NCBI GenBank assembly: GCA_965207165.1
Contig: OZ242265.1
Span: forward strand, 1,922,001-1,986,000
Reading direction: 5' to 3'
DNA: 64,000 nt
DNA from: JAAXHV01 sp965207165
GTDB lineage: Bacteria; Pseudomonadota; Gammaproteobacteria; Eutrophobiales; Eutrophobiaceae
Under the pieces are notes generated by a model that was not told the origin of the DNA, did not search any database, and worked only from the letters and a program-made list of their open reading frames with translations. The position numbers and the translations under genes are program-made. How positions within the stretch are numbered: the stretch's first letter is position 1; each line of letters opens with the position of its first letter. Positions 8,851 through 17,105 of this stretch are shown here, piece by piece.

Positions 8851-10229
8851 TCATCAAGCGACAACAGCGAATGCAGTAAATTGTTCTGGAAGCTGACGTT
8901 GCCGGTCAGACTGTTGTGCTCTTCACAGAGCAGGAACACGTGGTGCACTGGGAAAAAACTGTATTCATGACGGCGCACGCTGGGGTCGATGGTATCCCGG
9001 CCCAACAGGGATGCCTTGGTAACGGAAGCATCCCCCGGCTCCAGCAGCAGTGCGTCGTAATCCACCCCCGGCTCCGGCATGGTGACCTCATCCGGATACA
9101 TGCGTATTTCAGATATGCCGTCGACTTCCTCAACCAGTATCCGGGCCGGTGTCGGGCTGCAATCCCCTCCGAAAACGATCAACCCGGGGTGTCCTTCGGG
9201 CAAGGGCACGGTAAGCGACCAGACAAAACGCCTGGCCCGTTCCAGGGACTTTTCAAAATAAGCCTCTAATGTCTTCAGGTAAGCCTCGCCTTCAGCGGCC
9301 GATGCGTACCTGGACAGGATGCGCCGGCGCGTATCCCCGGCAAAGATCGACCATTGGAACCTGCGCCACAGGTTCACGTCGAATACGTCACGGTCCAACG
9401 GGGTACCCTCGCTGGTGACGAGCCAGTTATTGATCGGATGAGGTAGTAACTGGTACAGGCTCGGCATGGTCACCAGGGTTTCCGTGTTAATCCGTGAGAA
9501 ACCCAGCTTGATCCCGCCGATAAACGCGTTCAGGATTTCCACCGAACCCAGGCTGGGCGTCCCCAGCAGAATAATCCGTCTGACCCTTTCCGCACCGTAC
9601 ATATTGACCGGAAAATCATTACTGCCCAGCACATCTGTGCGGCCGTAACGGATATAGTAACGGGCTATCAAACCACCCATGCTGTGGGCGACGATATCCA
9701 CTTTCAAATCGGGGTTGTCGAAATCCTGTCTTATCTGTTCGATGAAATCCGCAAGATGCGCCGCATTGACGGCATTATCGAGGCGCCAGTCGTAATAAAA
9801 CGTATAGAAATACCTCGACCCCGGCCGGATTTCCTGTCCGGGCAGCGCTTTTACATAACCTCCCGGCCCCTCCAGGGTCCGTAAAATCCTGCCGTAGTAA
9901 TCCTTGCCCGCAGTGTTCTCGGCAATGGCAAAAGCCGTCAGCCCATCGGGTATCGGCTCAAGCGTGCCGGGGTCAATCCTGAGGGCCAGGTCTTCGTGTT
10001 CATCGAAGAGCAGTTTCCATAAGGAACCGAACCACAATTCCCTGTCGGTCATCCTGTCTTTCAGCTTGCTGCCGAGGATGCCGTGGATAAAAACGACCGG
10101 TGGTTGATCCTCTATTGCCATGCTTTGCATGTAGAGACGCTGCAGGTCCGGCTTTTTGGAGGTAATGAAATAGTGGTTGCCCAGCAGGGCAATAACAGCA
10201 CCGATTGCGATGTAGATCAGACGTTTCAT
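8847..10229 (-). CDS. LCAT-type lipase/acyltransferase, membrane-anchored
   Basis: I take the start at the internal Met (MKRLIYIAIG) because it begins a signal/anchor segment; the open frame extends 15 codons further to 10274. The 460-residue product has an oxyanion-hole motif VVFIHGILGSKL near 45-56 and the nucleophile elbow VAHSMGGL with Ser183, fitting the lecithin:cholesterol acyltransferase family of alpha/beta hydrolases. It likely cleaves or transfers acyl groups at the cell envelope. Its TAG stop lies in the terminal inverted repeat of element 1. It is divergent from the epoxide hydrolase-like gene across a 147-base gap. Confidence 0.85.
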   Translation of the reverse strand: MKRLIYIAIGAVIALLGNHYFITSKKPDLQRLYMQSMAIEDQPPVVFIHGILGSKLKDRMTDRELWFGSLWKLLFDEHEDLALRIDPGTLEPIPDGLTAFAIAENTAGKDYYGRILRTLEGPGGYVKALPGQEIRPGSRYFYTFYYDWRLDNAVNAAHLADFIEQIRQDFDNPDLKVDIVAHSMGGLIARYYIRYGRTDVLGSNDFPVNMYGAERVRRIILLGTPSLGSVEILNAFIGGIKLGFSRINTETLVTMPSLYQLLPHPINNWLVTSEGTPLDRDVFDVNLWRRFQWSIFAGDTRRRILSRYASAAEGEAYLKTLEAYFEKSLERARRFVWSLTVPLPEGHPGLIVFGGDCSPTPARILVEEVDGISEIRMYPDEVTMPEPGVDYDALLLEPGDASVTKASLLGRDTIDPSVRRHEYSFFPVHHVFLLCEEHNSLTGNVSFQNNLLHSLLSLDD

Positions 10230-10376
10230 TCTGCAGACCCGTACAATATTTTGATATACAGTAAGACTCACCAATCCCGCACAGGTTCAAGTGGGCATGC
10301 TTGCTATATACTTCGGCAAATGAAAATATTAGCGTATCATATTTACAATACAAATCATTGGTGCCGTACGCGGTTT

Positions 10377-11318
10377 ATGCTGATTCGAACTATTCACTTC
10401 GCTAAATTCATTGTCAGCGCAGTTATTTTATCACTGTGCTGTCAGGCTTGCGCGCCGCAACAGGAAGCAATAGAACCCTTCGACATGGCCGCGCATTCCA
10501 CCACCCTGACGGTCAATGGCCTGGAGTTCCCGGTCACCGTGTACGGAGAAGGCCCGGCCGTCGTGTTCCTGCACGGCTTCCCGGATTCCCGGGAAGTATG
10601 GCGCTACCAGGTACAGGCGGTGGCGGATGCCGGTTACAGGGTCATAGTCCCGGACCAGCGCGGGTTCGGCGGCGCCACCCGGCCGGATGGTGTTGAGCAC
10701 TATGATATACAGGCGCTTGCAGCGGATATCATCGGCATCATGGACCAGTTGGGCATCACCCGGGCCAGGCTGGTCGGCCATGATTTCGGCGCCGGACTGG
10801 CGTGGTTCATGGCTGCACTTATACCGGAACGTTTCAGCCAACTGGTGGTCATGTCGGTCGGTTCTTCGGGCAATCCGGGCTGGGATACCGTAGAACAGCG
10901 GGAGGCGTCATGGTATTTCGATTTCTTCAATAAGACCGGGATAGCGGAAACGGCTCTCACGGCAAACGACTGGGACTTCTTCAAGCGGCTTACCCGCCAC
11001 AGCGGCGACCAGGACCATTTCATGAGGGACTTGTCCCGGCCGGGCGCCCTGACCGCTGCCCTTAACTGGTATCGCGCCAATACCCGGGGCTGGGGCGGCC
11101 TGCACTCCGGTCTCAATTACCCCTTGATCGATATGCCGGTAATGGGGATCTGGAGCAGCGCAGATCCGTTTCTCAAGGAAAAGCAGATGCAGGAGTCCAG
11201 TATTAACGTAGCAGGTCCCTGGCGTTATGAACGCATTGAAGATGCGGGACACTGGTTTATGCTGGAAAAGCCCGCGGCCGTGAACAGGTTGCTGCTGGAT
11301 TTCCTTACCAGTAACTGA
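10377..11318 (+). CDS. epoxide hydrolase-like alpha/beta hydrolase, exported
   Basis: From the ATG at 10377 the product is 313 residues with a hydrophobic N-terminus ending in a Cys-rich SLCCQAC, probably a lipoprotein signal. The core has HGFPDSREVW (66-75) and the nucleophile elbow VGHDFGAG, where Asp136 replaces the usual Ser; this is the pattern of epoxide hydrolases and haloalkane dehalogenases. A C-terminal DAGHWFMLEKP holds the likely catalytic His. The substrate cannot be told. It is followed 2 bases later by aat, so the two may be co-transcribed despite unrelated functions. Confidence 0.8.
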   Translation: MLIRTIHFAKFIVSAVILSLCCQACAPQQEAIEPFDMAAHSTTLTVNGLEFPVTVYGEGPAVVFLHGFPDSREVWRYQVQAVADAGYRVIVPDQRGFGGATRPDGVEHYDIQALAADIIGIMDQLGITRARLVGHDFGAGLAWFMAALIPERFSQLVVMSVGSSGNPGWDTVEQREASWYFDFFNKTGIAETALTANDWDFFKRLTRHSGDQDHFMRDLSRPGALTAALNWYRANTRGWGGLHSGLNYPLIDMPVMGIWSSADPFLKEKQMQESSINVAGPWRYERIEDAGHWFMLEKPAAVNRLLLDFLTSN

Positions 11319-11320
11319 TT

Positions 11321-12016
11321 ATGGCGCAACCCGGCACAGGGCATCCAACCAATGGTCAATTCTTCTGGGTTGCAGATAACGTCATAGCCAACGACTTCCC
11401 TGACGTTTCGAGCGCCCTGCGCCATCCGGACGGGTTGCTGGCCATCGGCGGCAATCTCGAACCGGGCACCCTGCTCAAAGCTTATCAACGCGGCATATTC
11501 CCCTGGTACAGCCAGGGGCAACCCATTCTCTGGTGGTCGCCCGACCCGCGTTGCGTACTGGACCCGGGCCAGGTGAAGATCAGCCGCAGCCTGGCAAAGA
11601 CCCTGAAAAGGAATAAATTCAAGGTGACCTTCAACCGGGCATTTGCTGACGTCGTGCGGCACTGTGCGGCCCCGCGCGCCGGCGATACGGATACCTGGAT
11701 AACTCCCGACATGGCCTCGGCCTATATCAGGCTGCACAAGCTCGGACATGGCATTTCAACCGAATGCTGGCACGACGGGGTCCTTGCGGGCGGTCTCTAC
11801 GGCGTGGCCGTCGGCAGGGTATTTTTCGGCGAATCCATGTTCAGTCTCGTGCCGGATGCCTCCAAAGTAGCGCTGGTAAACCTTGCGGAAATGCTCAACA
11901 GGCGGCAATTTCGCATCATCGACTGCCAGGTCCAGTCCAGGCACCTGCAGAGTCTGGGCGCCGGCTTGATGCCGCGGGAAGTATTCATCAACATCCTGAA
12001 ACATTACTGTTCATGA
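11321..12016 (+). CDS. aat: leucyl/phenylalanyl-tRNA--protein transferase
   Basis: The 231-residue protein shows the Aat family signature: FPDVSSALRHPDGLLAIGG near the N-terminus, then QRGIFPWYSQGQPILWWSPDPR and the C-terminal GESMFSLVPDASKVAL. It adds Leu or Phe to N-terminal Arg/Lys of proteins to mark them for the ClpAP N-degron pathway. It directly precedes infA, as in many proteobacteria, but there is no arginyl-transferase gene between them and clpA is not in view. Confidence 0.96.
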   Translation: MAQPGTGHPTNGQFFWVADNVIANDFPDVSSALRHPDGLLAIGGNLEPGTLLKAYQRGIFPWYSQGQPILWWSPDPRCVLDPGQVKISRSLAKTLKRNKFKVTFNRAFADVVRHCAAPRAGDTDTWITPDMASAYIRLHKLGHGISTECWHDGVLAGGLYGVAVGRVFFGESMFSLVPDASKVALVNLAEMLNRRQFRIIDCQVQSRHLQSLGAGLMPREVFINILKHYCS

Positions 12017-12074
12017 GCTATGGTACAAGAGGCGTTTATCAGGCATAATTCATTTTTTTCAACAGCGAGGAACC

Positions 12075-12293
12075 ATGCCGAAAGAAGATCAAATTGAAAT
12101 GGAAGGGACGATAATTGAAACCCTGCCGAACACCATGTTCAGGGTGGAGCTCGACAGCGGCCATATCATCACCGCCCATATTTCCGGGAAAATGCGCAAA
12201 AACTATATACGGATCCTCACAGGAGACCGGGTCACCGTTGAAATGACCCCATATGACCTGTCAAAAGGCAGGATCACCTACCGCAACAGGTAG
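12075..12293 (+). CDS. infA: translation initiation factor IF-1
   Basis: The 72-residue product is full length for IF-1 and has the single OB-fold sequence with IEMEGTIIETLPNTMFRVEL and the C-terminal KGRITYRNR. It binds the A site of the 30S subunit during initiation. An AGCGAGGAACC ribosome-binding region precedes the ATG. The gene ends immediately before heptamer array B and converges with kdsB. Confidence 0.97.
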   Translation: MPKEDQIEMEGTIIETLPNTMFRVELDSGHIITAHISGKMRKNYIRILTGDRVTVEMTPYDLSKGRITYRNR

Positions 12294-12300
12294 TTTCAAT

Positions 12301-12389
12301 TGAGAATTACGAATTAGGAATTACGAATTACGAATTGGTGCCGGGAAAATTTCATTCCTAATTCGTAATTCCTAATTCGTAATTCCCAA
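12301..12389. repeat. heptamer array B (inverted AATTCCT/AATTCGT units)
   Basis: A block reading GAATTACGAATTAGGAATTA and onward from about 12303, a 17-base spacer (GGTGCCGGGAAAATTTC) and an inverted block of ATTCCTAATTCGTAATTCC type to 12387. As in array A it separates convergent genes (infA and kdsB) and holds the kdsB stop codon at 12372-12374. Confidence 0.85.
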
Positions 12390-13127
12390 CTTATACACCT
12401 TCTCAGCCAATTCCAGGTCCTCCGGCGTATTGATCTCCAGTCCGGTTTCCGCCACTGCCCGTTCCATGTAGATCGGGAAACCATGATACAGCGCCCTTAA
12501 CTGCTCCAGCCGTTCTTTCTGCTCCAGTTCGCAGACGGGCAGGTTCGTATAGGTTTTCAGGAAGTCGCAGGTATACGCATAAATCCCTATATGCCTGCAA
12601 CCCAAATTGCCATCTGCGGCGGCGGACGCTTGCCAGGGAATCGGCGCGCGGCTGAATAGCAGGGCATGGCCCCGGCGGTCTGCCACCACTTTTACACAGT
12701 TGGGATTATCAAGTTCATGCGCCGATCTAACCGGCGCGTAAAGACTTGCCATGGCAGCGTCTTCCTGCTCCATCAGGTTTGCTGCAACCTGGTCGATCAA
12801 GGCCGGGGGCAGCCCCAGTTCATCCCCCTGGACGTTGACAACGATAGTGTCGCCGGGTAACTGCAGGCGGGTTACGACCTCGGCAATGCGGTCCGTTCCC
12901 GATTGGTGTGACGGCGAAGTCATGACGACCCTTGCTCCAAAACGCCGCGCGGCTGCCTCAATCCTTTCATCGTCGGTGGCAATGATAATCTCTGCTGCAG
13001 CGCTTTTTACGGCCACCAGGTATACATGCTGCAGCAACGGGTATGCGCCGATTTTAATCAGCGCTTTCCCCGGCAGGCGTTTTGCGGCGTACCTGGCAGG
13101 GATAATCACGAAAAAATCCCGTTTCAC
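12372..13127 (-). CDS. kdsB: 3-deoxy-manno-octulosonate cytidylyltransferase
   Basis: This 251-residue enzyme activates Kdo with CTP for lipid A-core synthesis. The nucleotide-binding start FVIIPARYAAKRLPGKALIK and VNVQGDELGLPPALIDQ are typical of KdsB. In the second motif Leu follows DE-Gly where E. coli-type enzymes usually have Pro (DEPL), which may be a lineage feature. The last residues (LGITN) and the TAG stop come from heptamer array B, so the C-terminus has been rewritten by the repeat. It overlaps the Trm112-like gene by 4 bases, in a run with lpxK. Confidence 0.94.
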   Translation of the reverse strand: MKRDFFVIIPARYAAKRLPGKALIKIGAYPLLQHVYLVAVKSAAAEIIIATDDERIEAAARRFGARVVMTSPSHQSGTDRIAEVVTRLQLPGDTIVVNVQGDELGLPPALIDQVAANLMEQEDAAMASLYAPVRSAHELDNPNCVKVVADRRGHALLFSRAPIPWQASAAADGNLGCRHIGIYAYTCDFLKTYTNLPVCELEQKERLEQLRALYHGFPIYMERAVAETGLEINTPEDLELAEKVYKLGITN

Positions 13128-13315
13128 TTTCTGTAGTGTTCCACTTCTTCCGGGGTCAGGGTACGGGCGTCGGTTTCCAGCATAATGGGAATGTCGTCAC
13201 GGATTGGATAGGCCAGGCGTGCAGCGACCGAAACCAGTTCCTGTTTTGAATTGTCATATATCAACGGTCCCTTGGTCACCGGGCACACCAGGATATCAAG
13301 CAGGTTCTTGTCCAT
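13124..13315 (-). CDS. ycaR: Trm112/YcaR family small protein
   Basis: The 63-residue protein has the family start MDKNLLDILVCPVTKGPLIY and the C-terminal AYPIRDDIPIMLETDAR. Bacterial YcaR proteins lie between lpxK and kdsB, as here, and their role is not settled; the family resembles the Trm112 methyltransferase activator. Only one Cys of the usual zinc-knuckle set is present (CPVTKG), so metal binding is doubtful. It overlaps lpxK by 20 bases and kdsB by 4, indicating translational coupling. Confidence 0.92.
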   Translation of the reverse strand: MDKNLLDILVCPVTKGPLIYDNSKQELVSVAARLAYPIRDDIPIMLETDARTLTPEEVEHYRK

Positions 13316-14312
13316 GTTTCACTTTCTCCAGCAACAATAGTATTTCACGTTCAAAATCTTCGGGCATTTTCACGTCTACCGGTACGTACCAGGTATTCTC
13401 AAGCTCGAAACGGCGGCACTTGACTGCATCTTTTTCAGTCATAAGTACAGCTGCAGAGTCGCCGAATTCAAGATCGGACCTCCTGAAACCATAATGATCG
13501 GGAAACGCGTGTTCTTCAATATTAATCCCTTTTTGCCGCAACATGGAGAAAAACCGCCCGGGGTTACCGATCGCTGCGACGGCGTGCACGGCCTGTCCCC
13601 TGAAACCGGCCAGTTCCCTGTCCTGTTTACCGTCCAGGGACCTGACCGGCAGGGATGCATACTCCATGAGAAATTCGCCCGCGGCCGCGTTGCCGTTGGC
13701 CACGACCAGGTCCACCGTGTGCAGCCGCTCAACCGGTTCGCGCAACGGTCCGGCAGGCACACAGCGGCGATTGCCGAAACGGCGCACACCGTCGATTACG
13801 ACAATCTCGATATCCCTGGCCAGCGAGGTATGCTGCAAGCCGTCATCGCTCAACAGGATATCGCAATCCGCCTGTTGCAGCAGTTCCGTTGCCGCTCTGG
13901 CCCGGTCCGGTGAGACGGCAACCGGGCACCCGGTCCGTTGCGCAAGCAGCACCGGTTCATCACCCACCAGGTCCGGGTCGCTGTCAGGCCCGACCCGCCG
14001 CACCTGTTGCTGCGGCGCGCCCCCATAGCCCCTGCTGATGATGCCGGGTCTGTACGCCCGGGATTGCAGGTAGCGGGCCAGCCACATGACGAGCGGGGTT
14101 TTTCCGGTTCCGCCGACCGTCAGGTTTCCTACGACAATGACCGGCGCGGCAAGCCGGCATACAGGCAGTATGCCGGCCGCGTACATGAACCTGCGGCAGG
14201 CAAGTCCCAGGCGGTATAACCAGCTGAGAGGCGACAGTAGCGGGGCTAGCGGATGGCGGCCGTACCAGATAGCTTCTATACGGAACTGGAGCGTGCCTGG
14301 TTGACTTTCCAT
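13296..14312 (-). CDS. lpxK: tetraacyldisaccharide 4'-kinase
   Basis: The 338-residue protein carries out the 4'-phosphorylation in lipid A synthesis at the inner membrane. Features are an N-terminal hydrophobic helix (PLSWLYRLGLACRRF), the Walker A VVGNLTVGGTGKTPLVMW, ISRGYGG and the DDGLQH motif. It lies in the common order exbB-exbD-lpxK-ycaR-kdsB, read on the minus strand, with short gaps. msbA is not directly upstream, unlike in E. coli. Confidence 0.95.
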   Translation of the reverse strand: MESQPGTLQFRIEAIWYGRHPLAPLLSPLSWLYRLGLACRRFMYAAGILPVCRLAAPVIVVGNLTVGGTGKTPLVMWLARYLQSRAYRPGIISRGYGGAPQQQVRRVGPDSDPDLVGDEPVLLAQRTGCPVAVSPDRARAATELLQQADCDILLSDDGLQHTSLARDIEIVVIDGVRRFGNRRCVPAGPLREPVERLHTVDLVVANGNAAAGEFLMEYASLPVRSLDGKQDRELAGFRGQAVHAVAAIGNPGRFFSMLRQKGINIEEHAFPDHYGFRRSDLEFGDSAAVLMTEKDAVKCRRFELENTWYVPVDVKMPEDFEREILLLLEKVKHGQEPA

Positions 14313-14329
14313 TCTATCCGGCAGGCAGG

Positions 14330-14758
14330 CTACTCTTCAGTATCTTCATCCGGAATGCGCGTTGCAAAAGTGACATTGACCAGCCCGGACCGGCGTGCGG
14401 CATCCATCACCTTGATCACCATCTGGTGGCTGACCTGCGCATCGGCGCGGATAATAACCGGCAGGTCGGTCGCCCCCCGGACCTGTTCCTTCAACGCCGT
14501 GTGAATGGTCGATACCCTGTTGTTCAGCAATGGGCTATCGTCGATATAGATCTGTCCCTGGGCATCGATCCTGACCAGGATGAAATCAGGCTTTGCCTCG
14601 GCCTGTTCTTCAGAGGCTTCCGGCAAGGTAATCCTGATCTCCGATTCACGCTCGAAAGTAGTGGAAACCATAAAGAAGATCAACAGCAGGAACACCACGT
14701 CGATAAGCGGCGTGATGTTGATTTCCGTTTCGCTCTGCCGTTGTGAACGAAAATTCAT
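14330..14758 (-). CDS. exbD: ExbD/TolR-type biopolymer transport protein
   Basis: This 142-residue protein has a short cytoplasmic N-terminus, one membrane helix with the conserved Asp (NITPLIDVVFLLLIFFMVS) and a periplasmic domain. With the ExbB/TolQ-like partner it forms a proton-driven energy-transducing complex; genes of this pair beside comEC and lpxK are common in gammaproteobacteria. The start overlaps the exbB stop by 4 bases. Whether it serves TonB or another function cannot be told; no tonB gene is in the window. Confidence 0.92.
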   Translation of the reverse strand: MNFRSQRQSETEINITPLIDVVFLLLIFFMVSTTFERESEIRITLPEASEEQAEAKPDFILVRIDAQGQIYIDDSPLLNNRVSTIHTALKEQVRGATDLPVIIRADAQVSHQMVIKVMDAARRSGLVNVTFATRIPDEDTEE

Positions 14759-15363
14759 TCCCTCTCCCCGTGCAACACCTCGACCAGCTTCAATGCTTCC
14801 TGTTCCATGGTTACCACCAGTTCATCCACCCGCCCGCGGAAATAGCGGTAGAACATCAACGACGGTATGGCTACGGTCAGGCCGACGGCCGTGGTAATCA
14901 GCGCCTCGGATATGCCCTCGGCCAGCACACCCGGGTCACCGACCCCCTGGGCCGTTATGACGGCAAACACCTTGATCATCCCGACAACCGTACCCAGCAA
15001 CCCCAACAGGGGCGATATGGAGGCAATAGTCCCCAGCGTATTCAGGAACCGCTCCAGGTCATGAGCTACATGGCGCCCTACTTCCTCTATGCTTTCCTTC
15101 ATTACCACCCGGTCATGATCCCGGTTGACCAGGCCGGCCGCAAGAATTCTCCCCAGTGGTGAATCTCTTCTTAAATCCTCGATATGATGTAGGTCCAGGG
15201 TCCCGGTTTTATTCCACTCCCACACCTTTTTGACCAGGTTCACAGAAAGGATGCGTTTTGTCTGTAACGACCAGAACCGTTCGGCGATAATCGCCAGTGA
15301 AATGATAGAGCACAACAGCAACGGCCATATCAGAACACCACCGGCTTTAACTAATTCAAGCAC
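14755..15363 (-). CDS. exbB: MotA/TolQ/ExbB proton channel family protein
   Basis: The 202-residue protein has three membrane segments: an N-terminal one (GVLIWPLLLCSIISLAII), and two in the second half with LGTIASISPLLGLLGTVVGM and ALITTAVGLTVAIPSLMFY. These match TolQ/ExbB proton-channel subunits. It overlaps exbD. In related genomes comEC is directly upstream; here the amidohydrolase and palindromic element 2 intervene, the element beginning 28 bases upstream of this start. Confidence 0.92.
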   Translation of the reverse strand: MLELVKAGGVLIWPLLLCSIISLAIIAERFWSLQTKRILSVNLVKKVWEWNKTGTLDLHHIEDLRRDSPLGRILAAGLVNRDHDRVVMKESIEEVGRHVAHDLERFLNTLGTIASISPLLGLLGTVVGMIKVFAVITAQGVGDPGVLAEGISEALITTAVGLTVAIPSLMFYRYFRGRVDELVVTMEQEALKLVEVLHGERE

Positions 15364-15390
15364 CTGATACTCCTGTTTATCCGAAGGGTA

Positions 15391-15659
15391 TTAGTACCCT
15401 TTCCAGTTAATATTGACATGTTCAGCGGGTCGGGAAGCGGTTGAGCGCAAGGCGCGCCGCGCCGGGAATGGCGCGTCCTTGCCAAGCGGCGTAACGCCGC
15501 GGGCGACCGCTTCCCGGCCCGCCCGCAGGGAGCGACACAGCAACGCCAATACGGCGTTGCAGCCCTTGACAAGGGCGCGCCATTCTCTGCGGGCTGCGCC
15601 TTGTCTTGGCGTTGCTGTGTCGCTCTGAACATGTCAATATTAACTGGAAAGGGTACTAG
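15391..15659. repeat. 269-nt multi-hairpin palindromic element, copy 2
   Basis: The terminal arms are at 15391-15425 and 15625-15659 (one mismatch at the outermost base). The element has exactly the length of copy 1 and an almost identical interior, but the outer arms differ at six positions with both arms changed together, and the inner stem reads AGCGACACAGCAACG / CGTTGCTGTGTCGCT instead of the copy-1 form. Open frames inside it occur on both strands and look like by-products of the G+C-rich palindromes. It lies between exbB and the amidohydrolase. Confidence 0.85.
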
Positions 15660-15804
15660 TATAATTGAAACCTCATTATCCGAACAATTCAGTTTTATGC
15701 CCCGAAACTACCCGATCCTGTCAAGGAAGAAAAATCAATCATCAAAGTCAACTGAAATGGTAGTAACATACAAAATTCAAAGGTAATTCCGAAAAGAGGA
15801 AAAC
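15660..15804 (+). promoter_or_regulatory. A+T-rich leader of the amidohydrolase gene
   Basis: This 145-base stretch contains no gene. It is richer in A+T than its surroundings and ends with AAAGAGGAAAAC before the ATG at 15805, a good ribosome-binding site. I could not assign a definite -35/-10 pair. Confidence 0.4.
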
Positions 15805-17100
15805 ATGCGTTTCATCGTCACTGCATTGTTGTTGCTGGCAACGTCCGTGCCGTATGCACAGCCTGACGGGCAAATCACCCTGGTTCATGCGGGTACGTTG
15901 CTGGCGGTGCCCGGAGAAGCAGTATCAGAGGAACAGACCATTGTTATCAGGGGTAACCGGATCGAACGGGTCGCTGCAGGCTTTCTTGAGCCGGCGCAAT
16001 TCGATGGCCAGGCCACGACCATTGATCTGTCGGACAAGTTCGTTCTGCCCGGCCTGATGGACATGCATGTGCACCTGCTATTTGAGTTGAACCGCGACAC
16101 CAGAACGGAAGCGCTGACGATGACAACATCGATGGAAGCATTGCGCGGCGCCCGGTTTGCGCGCCTGACCCTTGCAGCAGGCTTCACGACCGTTCGTGAT
16201 CTTGGCGGACACCCCGAAGCCATCTACGCGTTACGAAAAGCCGTACAGGAAGGCTGGGTGCCGGGGCCGAGGATCATTGCCGCCGGGAGCGCCATCGCAG
16301 CAACCGGTGGGCACGGGGATGTAGACGGATACAAGAGCGAGTTACTGGACCTGTGGACACCGGAGACCATCTGCGACGGACCATTCGATTGCCGGAGGGC
16401 GACCCGTTACGCCGTAAAACACGGCGCTGACTGGATCAAGATCACTGCCACGGGCGGCGTGCTTTCGGATACCCCGACCGGCACTGATCAACAGATGACC
16501 GATGATGAACTGCGCGAAATTGTGGATACGGCCCACGGGCTCGGCGTAAAAGTCGCAGCGCATGCCCACGGGACGGACGGCATCAACGCGGCGCTGCGTG
16601 CAGGTGTGGACAGTATCGACCATGGCTCATTCTTGAGTGACGAGTCGGTGAGGCTGTTCAAGGAGAACGGCGCGTATCTCGTGCCGACTTTACTGCCTGG
16701 TTACAAGGTGCCGGCACAAATGGAGGGCAACCCGTTTTTCACCGATGCTATCAAGAAAAAAGCGATTGCCGCAGGAACGGCGGCCAGGGGAAATTTCACC
16801 AGGGCGGTCCGGGGTGGCGTCAAAATCGCCTTCGGTACGGATTCGGCAGTCACCGAACATGGAAAAAACGCCGAAGAGTTTGCTTACATGGTGGAAAACG
16901 GCATGACGCCGATGCAGGCAATTCGTTCAGCAACCGTAGGCGCTGCCGATCTGATTGGCAAGACTGAATCGCTCGGCACCATCGAGGCCGGCAAGTTGGC
17001 GGACATCATCGCAGTCGACGCCAGTCCGCTGGACGATATCTCGGTGCTGGAAGCCGTAACCGTGGTGATCAAGGACGGCGTGCTGGAGTACCGCAGGTAG
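15805..17100 (+). CDS. exported metal-dependent amidohydrolase
   Basis: The 431-residue protein has a signal peptide (ALLLLATSVPYAQ) and an amidohydrolase barrel of the imidazolonepropionase/Xaa-Pro dipeptidase-like type. Metal ligands are visible as MDMHVH (His88, His90), the Lys of DWIKITATGG, His in AAHAHGTDG and SIDHGS, and Asp in FGTDSAV. It would hydrolyse a cyclic amide or dipeptide in the periplasm; the substrate is unknown. It is on the opposite strand to its neighbours and interrupts the usual comEC-exbB junction, ending 5 bases from the comEC stop. This suggests a later insertion. Confidence 0.87.
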   Translation: MRFIVTALLLLATSVPYAQPDGQITLVHAGTLLAVPGEAVSEEQTIVIRGNRIERVAAGFLEPAQFDGQATTIDLSDKFVLPGLMDMHVHLLFELNRDTRTEALTMTTSMEALRGARFARLTLAAGFTTVRDLGGHPEAIYALRKAVQEGWVPGPRIIAAGSAIAATGGHGDVDGYKSELLDLWTPETICDGPFDCRRATRYAVKHGADWIKITATGGVLSDTPTGTDQQMTDDELREIVDTAHGLGVKVAAHAHGTDGINAALRAGVDSIDHGSFLSDESVRLFKENGAYLVPTLLPGYKVPAQMEGNPFFTDAIKKKAIAAGTAARGNFTRAVRGGVKIAFGTDSAVTEHGKNAEEFAYMVENGMTPMQAIRSATVGAADLIGKTESLGTIEAGKLADIIAVDASPLDDISVLEAVTVVIKDGVLEYRR

Positions 17101-17105
17101 CCGGA

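Noticed and set aside
15351..15637. Open frames inside palindromic element 2
   Set aside because: They mirror those of element 1 and overlap the inverted repeats. The compensatory changes keep base pairing, not a reading frame.
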